Assembly (NCBI GenBank): GCA_028714235.1
Contig: JAQTMQ010000007.1
Location: forward strand, 1-42,032
DNA: 42,032 nucleotides
Origin: Candidatus Iainarchaeum sp.
GTDB taxonomy: Archaea > Micrarchaeota > Micrarchaeia > Burarchaeales > Fermentimicrarchaeaceae
Reading direction: 5' to 3'
The notes below the pieces were generated by a model, which saw only the letters and a program-made list of their open reading frames with translations, searched no databases and was not told the DNA's origin. Positions within the stretch are counted from its first letter, which is position 1. Each line of letters begins with the position of its first letter. The position numbers and the translations under genes are program-made. Below, piece after piece: positions 32,232-40,183 of this stretch.

Positions 32232-33031
32232 TGGAAAACGTGAGGGCGATCGTGTTCACGGGCTTCGGGGTGAACTGCGACTACGAGACGGCGCGCGGTT
32301 TCGAGCTCGCGGGCGCGCACGCGGACAGGGTTCACATAGAGGACCTTATCTCCAAAAAATACTCCCTTGACGACTACCAGGTTCTCGCCCTCCCCGGGGG
32401 ATTCTCCTACGGCGATGACATCGCGTCCGGCAAGGTTTACGCGAACAAGCTCAAGTACCACTTGTCAGGAGAGCTTGAAAAATTCGTTTCGGACGGCAAG
32501 CTCGTAATCGGCATTTGCAACGGATACCAGATGCTCGTCAAGGCCGGCCTGCTGCCGGGATTGGACGGGGATTACGGGTCGCAGAAGGCGACGCTCACGT
32601 TCAACGATTCGGGCAGGTTCGAGTCGAGATGGGTCAAGTTGAAGGCAAACCCGGCCTGCAAATGCGTTTTCACGAAAGGCATCGACGCGATTGACCTGCC
32701 GGTGCGGCACGGGGAAGGCAAGTTCATCCCGATAAGCGAGGAGGTGAGGGTGAGGCTGCACTCCGAGAACCTCATCGCCTTCAGGTATTGCGACGGGGCG
32801 GGAAACGTCGCGGGCGAGTACCCGCTGAACCCCAACGGCTCGATTGACTCAATCGCCGGCATCTGCGACCCCACGGGAAGGGTTTTCGGGATGATGCCGC
32901 ACCCGGAGGCGCACCTTTTCCGGCACAACAACCCGCATTGGGCGAGGGAGAAGTGCTCCGACCCGGGCGGAGAAGGCGCGGGCTTGAAGGTATTCAGGAA
33001 CGCGGTCGAGCACGCGAAGGAAAGGCTTTGA
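32231..33031 (+). CDS. purQ: FGAM synthase glutaminase subunit
   Basis: PurQ is the class I glutamine amidotransferase that releases ammonia for PurL. The 266-residue protein has the catalytic Cys in GICNGYQ, the His-Glu pair in MPHPEAHLF and the LPGGFSYGDDIASG region. It starts at ATG 32231 inside the stop codon of the restriction gene, with AAGGAG about eight bases upstream. No TATA-like sequence is seen in the preceding 150 bases, so it probably depends on the restriction-gene transcript. The C-terminus is slightly longer than in small bacterial PurQ and resembles the PurQ-type domain of large FGAM synthases. Confidence 0.95.
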   Translation: MENVRAIVFTGFGVNCDYETARGFELAGAHADRVHIEDLISKKYSLDDYQVLALPGGFSYGDDIASGKVYANKLKYHLSGELEKFVSDGKLVIGICNGYQMLVKAGLLPGLDGDYGSQKATLTFNDSGRFESRWVKLKANPACKCVFTKGIDAIDLPVRHGEGKFIPISEEVRVRLHSENLIAFRYCDGAGNVAGEYPLNPNGSIDSIAGICDPTGRVFGMMPHPEAHLFRHNNPHWAREKCSDPGGEGAGLKVFRNAVEHAKERL

Positions 33032-33099
33032 GTCCGTCATGCCGCCACCAAGAATGTGCAAGCGAGTCCTTTCGGAATCTCACAAGCAGAGTGCAGTAA

Positions 33100-33107
33100 T
33101 TTATACC
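33100..33107 (+). promoter_or_regulatory. TATA box of the HD-domain gene
   Basis: TTTATACC is centred about 26 bases before GTG 33129, supporting that leaderless start over any upstream one. Confidence 0.6.
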
Positions 33108-33128
33108 CGTCCTCGCCAAAGCTGCTTT

Positions 33129-33791
33129 GTGGACGCTTCTCTTCGCTTCAGGCTGATTAGAGTCGCAAGAAAAAAGATTTCCAGCCGTGACCCGTCCCAC
33201 GATTTTGGGCATGCGGTGAGAACGCTTGCAAACGCGGAACGGATTGCGGAAGAAGAGGGGGGAGACCTTGAAGTCCTCGTGCCCTCGGCGCTTTTCCATG
33301 ACGCGGTTAATTACCCGAAAAATCACCCGCTGAGGCACAGTTCGCAGCAAATGGCCGCGGATGCCGCTGAAAAGATGTTGAAGTCGGTAAAGAATTACCC
33401 GAAAGGAAAAATAGCCCGGGTAAAAACCTGCATTCGGGAATGCTCGTTCACCAACCGGACCTCTCCTTCCACGCTCGAATCCAAAATCCTTCAGGACGCT
33501 GACGCGCTTGAATCAACAGGAGCCGTCGCAGTCATGAGGACGTTTGCATCGGCCGGAGGCTTGGAAAAGCCTTTTTACGACTTAAGCGACCCCTTCAGCA
33601 GGAACCGGAAGCCGGACAGCGGCAAGTACGCGGTTGACCTATTTTACGACAGGCTCTTGAAAGTCGGGCTTATCATGAACACCAAAACCGCTAAGAGGAT
33701 GGCTTTAAAAAGGGAGAAATTCTTGCGCCGGTTCCTTCGCGAACTCGAAAATGAGGCCAGCCTACGCGTTGGTTCCGCAGGCGAGGTATAA
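33129..33791 (+). CDS. HD-domain phosphohydrolase (YedJ-like)
   Basis: The 220-residue protein is an HD-superfamily metal-dependent phosphohydrolase resembling E. coli YedJ in sequence order. Metal ligands are His24 and His28 (SHDFGHAV), the HD pair His57-Asp58 (LFHDAVNYPKNHP) and Asp123 or Asp125 in ILQDADALES. The segment DPFSRNRKPDSGKYAVDLFYDRLLKV matches the C-terminal part of that family. An earlier in-frame ATG at 33039 would add 30 residues without conserved features and would place the start upstream of the TATA box. The substrate is unknown; nucleotides are a guess from the family. The gene has its own promoter after purQ. Confidence 0.85.
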   Translation: MDASLRFRLIRVARKKISSRDPSHDFGHAVRTLANAERIAEEEGGDLEVLVPSALFHDAVNYPKNHPLRHSSQQMAADAAEKMLKSVKNYPKGKIARVKTCIRECSFTNRTSPSTLESKILQDADALESTGAVAVMRTFASAGGLEKPFYDLSDPFSRNRKPDSGKYAVDLFYDRLLKVGLIMNTKTAKRMALKREKFLRRFLRELENEASLRVGSAGEV

Positions 33792-33868
33792 GAAGCCTAA
33801 CCGGATTTTTCCTCCTAAGAAATTTTCCAAGCGTTCAGTCCGGAGTCCGTCAATCGTCCCGCCATCAC

Positions 33869-33876
33869 CTTATATA
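33869..33876 (+). promoter_or_regulatory. TATA box of the gene at 33908
   Basis: CTTATATA predicts transcription from about 33899, nine bases before ATG 33908, leaving GGTGAGAAT as a ribosome site. Confidence 0.6.
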
Positions 33877-33907
33877 CTTGTTTTTCGCGGTCAATGATGG
33901 TGAGAAT

Positions 33908-34369
33908 ATGATTACTAGGATGCGTACCAGTAAGCCCGAGGAGTTCCCGCCGAGCATGCAAATCCATCTGTATCGCTCAGTTCCCATGAGGGTCATGGTG
34001 CCCTCCGGAAGGGTGAATTGCACCAAGATTCCGCTCGAAACCAAGTGGCACAATGGAACGGCTTATCTTGCCGTGGTCGGGATGACGAACCCCAGCCTCG
34101 TGAGGGACGTGGTCGGGGAATTGACCGGGCCCGACTCCAAGACGCTGAAGGGCGACGCGGTGCTGAAGGATTTCCTTTACGCCCGTTTCGCTCCCGAATC
34201 GGAAAAGAACGGCGTCACCGAACCGAGACCGGGAACAGTGTTCGTTGTCGAGGGCATCGCCTGCAGGGTGATTCCCCGCGACGAGGCGGTCAGGATAGCG
34301 TCCGAAATCAACACGAGACTGCTGGAACCCGCGGAGCCCGGAATCCCGACAATGCGCCGCCGCATCTAG
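33908..34369 (+). CDS. Hypothetical protein
   Basis: The 153-residue protein was not recognised. It is soluble, with no signal or membrane segment. The middle alternates strands (RSVPMRVMVPSGRVN, GTAYLAVVGM) with helices, then GTVFVVEGIACRVIPRDEAVRIASEINTRL near the end. It has its own TATA box and a ribosome site, GGTGAG, six bases before the ATG. It converges with the zinc-ribbon gene ending at 34389, with only 19 bases between the stops. There is no contextual link to its neighbours. Confidence 0.72.
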   Translation: MITRMRTSKPEEFPPSMQIHLYRSVPMRVMVPSGRVNCTKIPLETKWHNGTAYLAVVGMTNPSLVRDVVGELTGPDSKTLKGDAVLKDFLYARFAPESEKNGVTEPRPGTVFVVEGIACRVIPRDEAVRIASEINTRLLEPAEPGIPTMRRRI

Positions 34370-34388
34370 GAAACGACGGGATTGGCAT

Positions 34389-34745
34389 CTACCCGTCCTT
34401 CAGGACCGATGAGCGCTTTTTTTCCGGGAGCTTCACGTAGTAGACGCCGTAGGAATCCTTGACCACGACCGGGTCGCGGTTGATTATGAGGGATGCGAGG
34501 TCGAGCTCGAACACGCCTTTTTCGAGCATCCGCACGTTCTCGATTTCTATGGTTACGGGCGCGCCGATCCGCTTTTCGTCAATCTTCCTCAATTCGCTCT
34601 GGAGCCAGTCCATTTCCCCGGCTTTCTTGAGGTCCTCCTTTTTCTTCATGTAAAGGAAGATGCGGGCGCCGCACCCGCAGCCCCGGATGAGCTCCATCGC
34701 GTCCCCGGAATAGTCTTTTCCGCACCTGATGCAGCGGTGTGGCAA
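34389..34745 (-). CDS. Archaeal zinc-ribbon protein of the GTPase/DUF2073 cluster
   Basis: The 118-residue protein has an N-terminal zinc ribbon with CIRC (residues 5-8) and GCGCG (about 23-27), then a basic helix (MKKKEDLKKAGEMDWLQSELRKID). A beta-rich C-terminus follows (VTIEIENVRMLEKGVFELDLASLI). It resembles the archaeal COG3364 Zn-ribbon proteins. It is the last gene of a three-gene set, 6 bases after the DUF2073-like gene. The set suggests a shared process with the GTPase, possibly in RNA or ribosome biology, but this is inference. Confidence 0.78.
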   Translation of the reverse strand: MPHRCIRCGKDYSGDAMELIRGCGCGARIFLYMKKKEDLKKAGEMDWLQSELRKIDEKRIGAPVTIEIENVRMLEKGVFELDLASLIINRDPVVVKDSYGVYYVKLPEKKRSSVLKDG

Positions 34746-34751
34746 CCCGCG

Positions 34752-35132
34752 TCACCTCCGGGTTTTTTCGCCCGCGCGCCAGCTGAGCGATTCGGGGTCC
34801 TTTTTTATCTGCTGGACGAGCTGGGAGGGCCCTATTACGGTGAGCCCGCGGGGCTTGCCTCCGAGCATGCGGATGATGCTTTCGCGCAGGCTCCTGAATT
34901 CGCCCCCGTTTCCGATGACGGTGCCGCCAAGCGTCCCGATTTCTATCCCCGGAAAATTTGGGGACACTTTTTTCATGGTGGCCTCGATAAGCCGGGTTTC
35001 CTCGCCGAGCGAAAGCGGGTCCTCCAGGACGAGAATCTTGCCTTTCCTCAGGTTGCCCACGAGGAACTCGATTTTTTTTGCGCCGGGCTGCTGGGACAGG
35101 ACTTCGGCCGAAAGGAATTCTATTTCAATCAT
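34752..35132 (-). CDS. DUF2073-like archaeal protein
   Basis: The 126-residue protein starts MIEIEFLSAEVLSQQPGAKK. It has an alternating fold with LVGNLRKGKILVLEDPLSL, FPGIEIGTLGG and GKPRGLTVIGPSQLVQQIKKDPESLSWRAG. This matches the archaeal DUF2073 family as remembered. It sits 4 bases after the GTPase gene and 6 bases before the zinc-ribbon gene, the conserved order in other archaea. It has no predicted catalytic residues and no membrane segment. It is probably a partner or effector of the GTPase. Confidence 0.78.
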   Translation of the reverse strand: MIEIEFLSAEVLSQQPGAKKIEFLVGNLRKGKILVLEDPLSLGEETRLIEATMKKVSPNFPGIEIGTLGGTVIGNGGEFRSLRESIIRMLGGKPRGLTVIGPSQLVQQIKKDPESLSWRAGEKTRR

Positions 35133-35136
35133 GCGA

Positions 35137-35757
35137 TTACCTCATCCGCCTGGCGATCTCGTCGTAAAGCAGGTCGACGTTGTCGCCTTTCAGCGCCGAA
35201 ACCTCTACGACCGGGTATTGCGGGTACGCCTCCCTTATGCGCTTCGCGTCCGCCTTGGGAAGGTCAATCTTGTTCGCCACGAGTATCACGGGAATCTCGC
35301 GCGCCTCGAGGTTCCCTATCACCGTTATGTTCACCTGCGTGTAAGGGTCCTCGCAGGCGTCCATGACCACGAGCGCGGCGTCCACCTTCTCAAGCCACTT
35401 GATTGCCTCTATGATGCCCTTCGTGGCTTCCTTGGAGCGCTTCTGCGCCTCCTCGAGCGTGAGGCCGTACCTTATGAAGTCGCGGTAATCCACCTTCGTC
35501 GAGATGCCGGGCATGTCAAGCAGGTTCATGGAAAGCTCGAAGCCGTTCGCGCGCATGCGCACGTTCTCCTTCTGCTGCACCATCCTCGTCTCGTGCGGTA
35601 TGCGGGAAACCTCGCCGAGCGGCTCGCCCAGCCAGTCCATCGAGATTTTGTTCGCGAGGCTCGTCTTCCCGGCGTTGGGCGCGCCGTAAAGCCCGAGGCA
35701 AACCCTCTTTTTCCTGCCGAACAGGCCGCGTATCCAGCCAAAAATTGAGTCAATCAT
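35137..35757 (-). CDS. Era-like small GTPase
   Basis: The 206-residue cytosolic GTPase has all the binding motifs: G1 GAPNAGKTS near residues 25-33, G3 DMPGI, G4 ANKID and G5 SALKG. The switch I region is atypical and contains PHETRMVQQKENVRM. It has an N-terminal amphipathic stretch (MIDSIFGWIRGLFGRKKR) that could touch a membrane. It lacks the KH RNA-binding domain of bacterial Era. In archaea such GTPases lie next to the DUF2073 and zinc-ribbon genes found downstream here. The ATG is 35757; a TATA at 35831-35840 (minus) would give a leader of about 52 bases. Confidence 0.88.
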   Translation of the reverse strand: MIDSIFGWIRGLFGRKKRVCLGLYGAPNAGKTSLANKISMDWLGEPLGEVSRIPHETRMVQQKENVRMRANGFELSMNLLDMPGISTKVDYRDFIRYGLTLEEAQKRSKEATKGIIEAIKWLEKVDAALVVMDACEDPYTQVNITVIGNLEAREIPVILVANKIDLPKADAKRIREAYPQYPVVEVSALKGDNVDLLYDEIARRMR

Positions 35758-35830
35758 CTAGCACCAACCCTACGCGCAATCGCCGAGCGCATTCCTTTCA
35801 CTGGCCGCAGCAAGGAATTGGCTTCAGGGA

Positions 35831-35840
35831 ATATTTATAC
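35831..35840 (-). promoter_or_regulatory. TATA box of the GTPase cluster
   Basis: GTATAAATAT on the minus strand, centred near 35836, predicts transcription from about 35810. The surrounding gap (35758-35939) holds no gene that I can support. Confidence 0.5.
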
Positions 35841-35939
35841 CTTTTCAGGGGCAGCGCCCGGCGGCAGGCCAACGGGCGCCGCGAAAGCCGGCCCGTTTCG
35901 CGCCGTTTCAAGGCCGCGTTCCGGGCAGGCCGCGGCGGA

Positions 35940-36617
35940 TTACTCCTTCGGGTATTTGGACACCAGGTCCGCCCACCACGCGTCCTCTTTTTCGGGCTCG
36001 AATTTCTGCGGGGCGGACGCTTTGCCGCCTTCCTTGATTTCAATCATCTGGCCGGGCGAAAGGCTTGCCGTTTCCGCGGGCGCCTCCAGCTGCACGTCCG
36101 CCTTGCCGTCGAGAAGCTTGAAGGCCATCTTCCCGCCCGAGCTTTGGAGCAGGACGTCCGCGTTGCGTATGAGCGCGGTGAATCCCCCGGCCGAGAGGAT
36201 GAACGGCTCGGTGCCGCGCTCGACCATGAAATGGAGGCTGCCCTTGAACGATTCCACGACCACCTTTTTCGGGGCGCTCGGCAGGGGCAGCAGCGCGAGC
36301 TGGCCGAATTTGAACGTGGTGCCCGGGCCCGCGTCCTGCACTATCCCGGAATTGTAGAAGACGAGCCGGAGCTTCCCGGCGTCGCTGCCTTTCCCGCAGA
36401 TTTTCACGGTGTCCCCGGTTCCGACCGCGATTCCGGCCTTGGCGTCGCACCAGTCGCTTGAACCCTTCCTGTTGACCCGTGGCCTGCCCGAAAACGAGGT
36501 TATCACGCCGCAGCTTGGGCATGGGCTGTACGAGTACGAGCACTTGAGCGCGCTCGTCACGCAGGCATCCTCGTCGCTTTCCTGGATTTTGGTCATTTTT
36601 CCGGGTTCAGCCGCCAT
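35940..36617 (-). CDS. FecR-like domain protein with CxxC motif, no signal peptide
   Basis: The 225-residue protein has an N-terminal region with several cysteines (DACVTSALKCSYSYSPCPSCGVITS), then a FecR-type beta domain at about 65-205. Typical features are VGTGDTVKICG early, LRLVFYNSGIVQDAGPGTTFKFG, SLHFMVERG and ADVQLEAPAETASLSPGQMIEI. ATG 36617 is chosen because it has an ideal ribosome site, GGAGGTGG, upstream; ATG 36632 is five codons earlier. Unlike most FecR-domain proteins it has no signal peptide or membrane helix, so it may be cytosolic. It follows the surface-protein gene by 22 bases and is likely co-transcribed. Confidence 0.75.
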   Translation of the reverse strand: MAAEPGKMTKIQESDEDACVTSALKCSYSYSPCPSCGVITSFSGRPRVNRKGSSDWCDAKAGIAVGTGDTVKICGKGSDAGKLRLVFYNSGIVQDAGPGTTFKFGQLALLPLPSAPKKVVVESFKGSLHFMVERGTEPFILSAGGFTALIRNADVLLQSSGGKMAFKLLDGKADVQLEAPAETASLSPGQMIEIKEGGKASAPQKFEPEKEDAWWADLVSKYPKE

Positions 36618-36639
36618 TGGGGCCACCTCCATACCTGGT

Positions 36640-37962
36640 CTATTCGTCTTTGCGGATAATAAATAATATTGCGCAAGGCACGAAGGCGAGAAGGGCGAGC
36701 CCCGGCGCGCAGAAGCCGCCGGAGGGGGCCGGCAGCGGGGTAGCCCCCTGCTCCGGGGTTCCGGTTGCCTGCGGGCCGGGAGTGGGCGAGCCTTGCCCTG
36801 CCGGGCTCGGGCTTGGGGTTGGGGTTGGCGATGGAGCCGGGGTTGCCGCGCAGGTGCAGCGGTGGTCCTCGATTTCGCAGCCGCAGGGGACCGGCCTGCA
36901 GGCGTGGTCCGTGCACGCGAATTCCTCGAAGCAGTCGGAGTCCGAGCAGCAGCCGTAAGGAACGATTGTGTGGTTGCCCACGAGGCCGCAGCCGGTTATT
37001 TTGACGCACGCCCCGGCGCTGCATTTGGAGTCGCCCGGGCAGCTCGCGTCCGTCACGCATCCCGTGCACGCGTTGCCAACGCAAATCTTTCCCGCTGGGC
37101 AGGCGGAATTGTTGCAGCATTCGAAATCCTGCCAGGCGTGGTTGCGGTACTGCCCGCAGGACGAGTTCGGAGGGATGTATGTGCAAAGGCCGGTCGCAAG
37201 GTTGCATTTCTCGTCAATCACGCAGTCCGAGTCGAAGACGCAGAGACGCTGCATCCTGCACGAGTTCCGTATGCACGTGGAGTTGGCCGGGCACTCCGAG
37301 TTGTCGCAGCACATGAAGCTTCTCCACGTGTGGTTCACGATTTCGCCGCAGGTGCCAACCGGGACGGAGTAGCATTGCCTGTTCACGCAGTATTCGTCGG
37401 CCGCGCACTGGGAGCTTGAGGAGCATTCGCTGTGCACGCACTGGTAGGCGGCGCAGCCAAGTCCCCCGGCGCAGTCGGAGTCCGTCGCGCATTCCACGAA
37501 CGGCTGGAACTGTATAGAGACCAGCTCGTCGCTTGACACGCATTCCCCTGTGTCAAGGTTCACGACGCGAAGCGTCTCGGTGATTGACGCCACCCTGACC
37601 TTGAACCTGCCCTGGAGCTCGCCCGTCGCGCCCTGCAAAACCCCGTCCAGCACGGACTCGGTGCCGTTCAGCCATGCGACCTGGAATGATGCCGACTCCT
37701 GGCCGAGCGCGCAGGAGCCGCACGTGCGCGAGCCGCTTTCCCCGCTGCATTGCGCGAACCCCGCGTCAACCGAAATCCTGTACGCGCGGACGTCCGCCCA
37801 GGCGTTGCCGAAAGCGACGCGCATGACTCCGCCCTCGCCCGCCGGCCCGGCGCCGATCGGTGAGAGGTAGACGCCTGCCGCCGCGAGGCCCGAGAGCGAG
37901 AGAAAGAGCGCTGAAGCGAGCAGGAGGCTTCTGGCGGTTCGGCGCGCGCAAATTCCCGGCAT
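36640..37962 (-). CDS. Cysteine-rich surface protein with signal peptide and C-terminal anchor
   Basis: The 440-residue protein has a signal peptide ([20 protein letters not shown]) and a beta-rich domain (about 30-155). A long region (about 155-380) contains repeated cysteine units of the C-x4-DC or C-x4-EC, then P-A-x-x-x-C type ([50 protein letters not shown]). A Pro/Thr/Ser stalk ([12 protein letters not shown]...) and one hydrophobic segment near the end ([16 protein letters not shown]) with a short basic tail RKDE follow. It is thus anchored outside the membrane. ATG 37962 lies 29 bases after the TATA at 37988-37995; the frame extends further upstream only as an antisense shadow of glyA. 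Binding target unknown. Confidence 0.82.
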   Translation of the reverse strand: MPGICARRTARSLLLASALFLSLSGLAAAGVYLSPIGAGPAGEGGVMRVAFGNAWADVRAYRISVDAGFAQCSGESGSRTCGSCALGQESASFQVAWLNGTESVLDGVLQGATGELQGRFKVRVASITETLRVVNLDTGECVSSDELVSIQFQPFVECATDSDCAGGLGCAAYQCVHSECSSSSQCAADEYCVNRQCYSVPVGTCGEIVNHTWRSFMCCDNSECPANSTCIRNSCRMQRLCVFDSDCVIDEKCNLATGLCTYIPPNSSCGQYRNHAWQDFECCNNSACPAGKICVGNACTGCVTDASCPGDSKCSAGACVKITGCGLVGNHTIVPYGCCSDSDCFEEFACTDHACRPVPCGCEIEDHRCTCAATPAPSPTPTPSPSPAGQGSPTPGPQATGTPEQGATPLPAPSGGFCAPGLALLAFVPCAILFIIRKDE

Positions 37963-37987
37963 ACCCCCATTTTTGCCGGTGCGAACC

Positions 37988-37995
37988 TTTTTAAC
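37988..37995. promoter_or_regulatory. Shared TATA element for surface-protein and glyA genes
   Basis: TTTTTAAC on the plus strand reads GTTAAAAA on the minus strand. It lies about 29 bases before ATG 37962 (minus) and would start a glyA transcript near 38018, about 23 bases before GTG 38041. Confidence 0.5.
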
Positions 37996-38040
37996 GTTTC
38001 CAACCGCAATACCGATAACTGTTTTTGGGGGGTGCATCGG

Positions 38041-39288
38041 GTGGGTTTCCTGGAAAAACGCGATCCGGAGATTTTCAATGCCATCAGGGGCGAAATCGGG
38101 AGGCAGAGGGGGACGCTTGAGCTCATCGCGTCCGAAAACTTCACGAGCCTCGCGGTCCTGGAAGCGCAGGGCTGCGTCATGACGAACAAGTATTCGGAAG
38201 GCTACCCGGGCAAGCGGTATTACGGGGGAAACGAGTTCATCGACGTCGCGGAAAACCTCGCCCGCGACCGCGTGAAAAAGATTTTCAATGCCGAGCACGC
38301 GAACGTGCAGCCGCATTCCGGCTCGAGCGCGAACATGGAGGCGTATTTCGCGGTCTTGAAGCTCGGCGACAAGATTTTGAGCCTCTTCCTCCCGGAAGGC
38401 GGCCATTTGTCGCATGGGAGCCCGGTCAACTTCTCCGGCCAGTTCTACAAGATTGCGCACTACCACCTCGACCCGGAAACCGGGATGCTTGACTTCGACG
38501 CGATTAGGAAGGCGGCGCTTGCCGAAAAGCCGCAGATGATTTTGTGCGGCTATTCCGCCTATCCGCGAACCGTTGACTTCAAGGCGTTCAAGGAGATCGC
38601 GGACGAGGTCGGCGCGGTGATGATGGCGGACGTCGCGCACATCGCGGGGCTGATTGCCGGGGGCGAGCATCCCCACCCGTTCCCCTACGCGGATATTGTT
38701 ACTACCACCACGCACAAGACGCTGCGCGGGCCGCGCGGGGCCGTAATCATGTGCAGGGAAAAATACGCGCAGGCGGTCGACAAGGCGGTTTTCCCCGGGA
38801 TGCAGGGGGGGCCGCTTGACCACGCGATTGCCGCGAAAGCGGTGTGCTTCGGCGAGGCGATGAAGCCCGAATTCAGGGGTTACGCGCGCCAAATCGTCTT
38901 GAACGCGAAGGCGCTCGCCGACGAGCTGATGGGCAGGGGCTTCAAGCTCGTTTCAGGCGGCACGGACAACCACCTCATGCTCGTGGATTTGCGCAGCAAG
39001 GGCTGCACGGGAAAGGAGGCGCAGGTTTGGCTTGAGGCCGCGGGCGTAACCGCGAACAAGAACATGGTGCCTAACGACGACAAGTCGCCTTTCGTCACTA
39101 GCGGCATCCGCCTCGGCACCCCGGCGCTCACGACGCGCGGGATGAAGGAAGGCGAAATGCGCGAGATTGGCGGAATGATTGACAGGATTGTCGCGTCGAA
39201 GGGCGACGCGGCGGTGGCGGCGAAGGTGAAGGGCGAAGTGTCCGCGCTTTGCGCGCGCTTCCCGCTTTACCCGGAGCTTGAGTGGTGA
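38041..39288 (+). CDS. glyA: Serine hydroxymethyltransferase
   Basis: GlyA converts serine and tetrahydrofolate (or an archaeal pterin) to glycine and methylene-THF. It is a PLP enzyme of 415 residues. Motifs are [50 protein letters not shown] and the PLP-lysine segment [14 protein letters not shown]. The start is taken as GTG 38041 with GGGGGGTG at 38027-38034; GTG 38032 would add three residues. It is the first gene of a folate/one-carbon group with folD, folC and the cyclo-ligase, ending in purN. Confidence 0.95.
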   Translation: MGFLEKRDPEIFNAIRGEIGRQRGTLELIASENFTSLAVLEAQGCVMTNKYSEGYPGKRYYGGNEFIDVAENLARDRVKKIFNAEHANVQPHSGSSANMEAYFAVLKLGDKILSLFLPEGGHLSHGSPVNFSGQFYKIAHYHLDPETGMLDFDAIRKAALAEKPQMILCGYSAYPRTVDFKAFKEIADEVGAVMMADVAHIAGLIAGGEHPHPFPYADIVTTTTHKTLRGPRGAVIMCREKYAQAVDKAVFPGMQGGPLDHAIAAKAVCFGEAMKPEFRGYARQIVLNAKALADELMGRGFKLVSGGTDNHLMLVDLRSKGCTGKEAQVWLEAAGVTANKNMVPNDDKSPFVTSGIRLGTPALTTRGMKEGEMREIGGMIDRIVASKGDAAVAAKVKGEVSALCARFPLYPELEW

Positions 39289-39310
39289 ATGCCTGCGCGC
39301 GGTGTCTCCC

Positions 39311-40153
39311 ATGGCTGCGGAAATAATTGACGGGCGCAAAATCGCGGACTCGCTTCTTTCGGCCCTCGCGGAAGAAATCCGGGGCAAGGGCCTGAAGCCC
39401 AAGCTTGCGACCGTCCTCGTCGGCGAGGACCCCGCTTCGGTGTCCTACGTCGCCGGAAAAATCAGGGCGTGCGAAAGAATCGGCGTCGCGAGCGACGCGC
39501 ACAGGCTGCCCGCCTCGGTGACCGAGGGGGAGCTTCTCAAGCTCGTGGGGAAGCTGAACGCGGACAGGTCGGTCCACGGGATTCTGGTGCAGTTCCCCCT
39601 GCCGCCGCACCTTAGCGAGAAGAAGGTTACCGAAGCCATCTCGGAGGAAAAGGACGTTGACGGCTTCAGCCCCCGCAGCCTTGGCAGGCTGTTCGGCGGG
39701 GACGAGTCGATGCCCGCGGCCACGCCTGCCGGCGTGACTTATTTGCTTGAGGCCGCGGGCGTGCGCATCGCCGGCTCGCATGCGGTGGTCGTCGGGAGGA
39801 GCATCACGGTCGGAAAACCGCTTGCGGCGATGCTCTTGAACCGGGACGCGACGGTGACCGTCTGCCACTCGAAGACGAGGGACCTCGCAAGCCACACGCG
39901 GCAGGCGGACATCCTGTGCGTCGCGGTCGGGAAGCCGGGAATGGTTTCCGCGGGCATGGTGAAGAAGGGCGCGACCGTCGTTGACGTCGGCACCACGCGG
40001 GTGGACGGGAGGCTCGCGGGCGACGTGGATTTTGACGCGGTCAGGGAGGTCGCCGGAAAAATCACGCCCGTCCCGCGCGGCATCGGCCCCATGACAATCG
40101 CGTCCCTGATGCGGAACACGGTTAGGGCGTGCGAGCGGGCGGCCGCAAGATGA
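39311..40153 (+). CDS. folD: Methylene-THF dehydrogenase / methenyl-THF cyclohydrolase
   Basis: FolD oxidises methylene-THF to methenyl-THF and hydrolyses it to 10-formyl-THF, the formyl donor for purine synthesis. The 280-residue length is normal. Active-site features are SYVAGKIRACERIGV with the catalytic Lys, VQFPLPPHL, DVDGF and the nucleotide-binding VVGRSITVGKPLA. The C-terminal motif reads PVPRGIGPMT; the common form is PVPGGVGPMT, so one glycine is Arg here. ATG 39311 gives MAAEIIDGRKIAD; a longer frame from 39278 overlaps glyA and lacks family residues. Confidence 0.95.
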   Translation: MAAEIIDGRKIADSLLSALAEEIRGKGLKPKLATVLVGEDPASVSYVAGKIRACERIGVASDAHRLPASVTEGELLKLVGKLNADRSVHGILVQFPLPPHLSEKKVTEAISEEKDVDGFSPRSLGRLFGGDESMPAATPAGVTYLLEAAGVRIAGSHAVVVGRSITVGKPLAAMLLNRDATVTVCHSKTRDLASHTRQADILCVAVGKPGMVSAGMVKKGATVVDVGTTRVDGRLAGDVDFDAVREVAGKITPVPRGIGPMTIASLMRNTVRACERAAAR

Positions 40154-40183
40154 TTGCGCTTGGCTGTCTTTCAGGCTGGTTGG

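Noticed and set aside
35818-36357. A plus-strand frame with a TATA-like sequence at its start.
   Set aside because: It overlaps the FecR-like gene on the opposite strand and has no motifs; the TATA fits the GTPase cluster.
37963-38892. An upstream extension of the surface-protein frame on the minus strand.
   Set aside because: It crosses the glyA start and is antisense to glyA; the signal peptide at ATG 37962 marks the real start.
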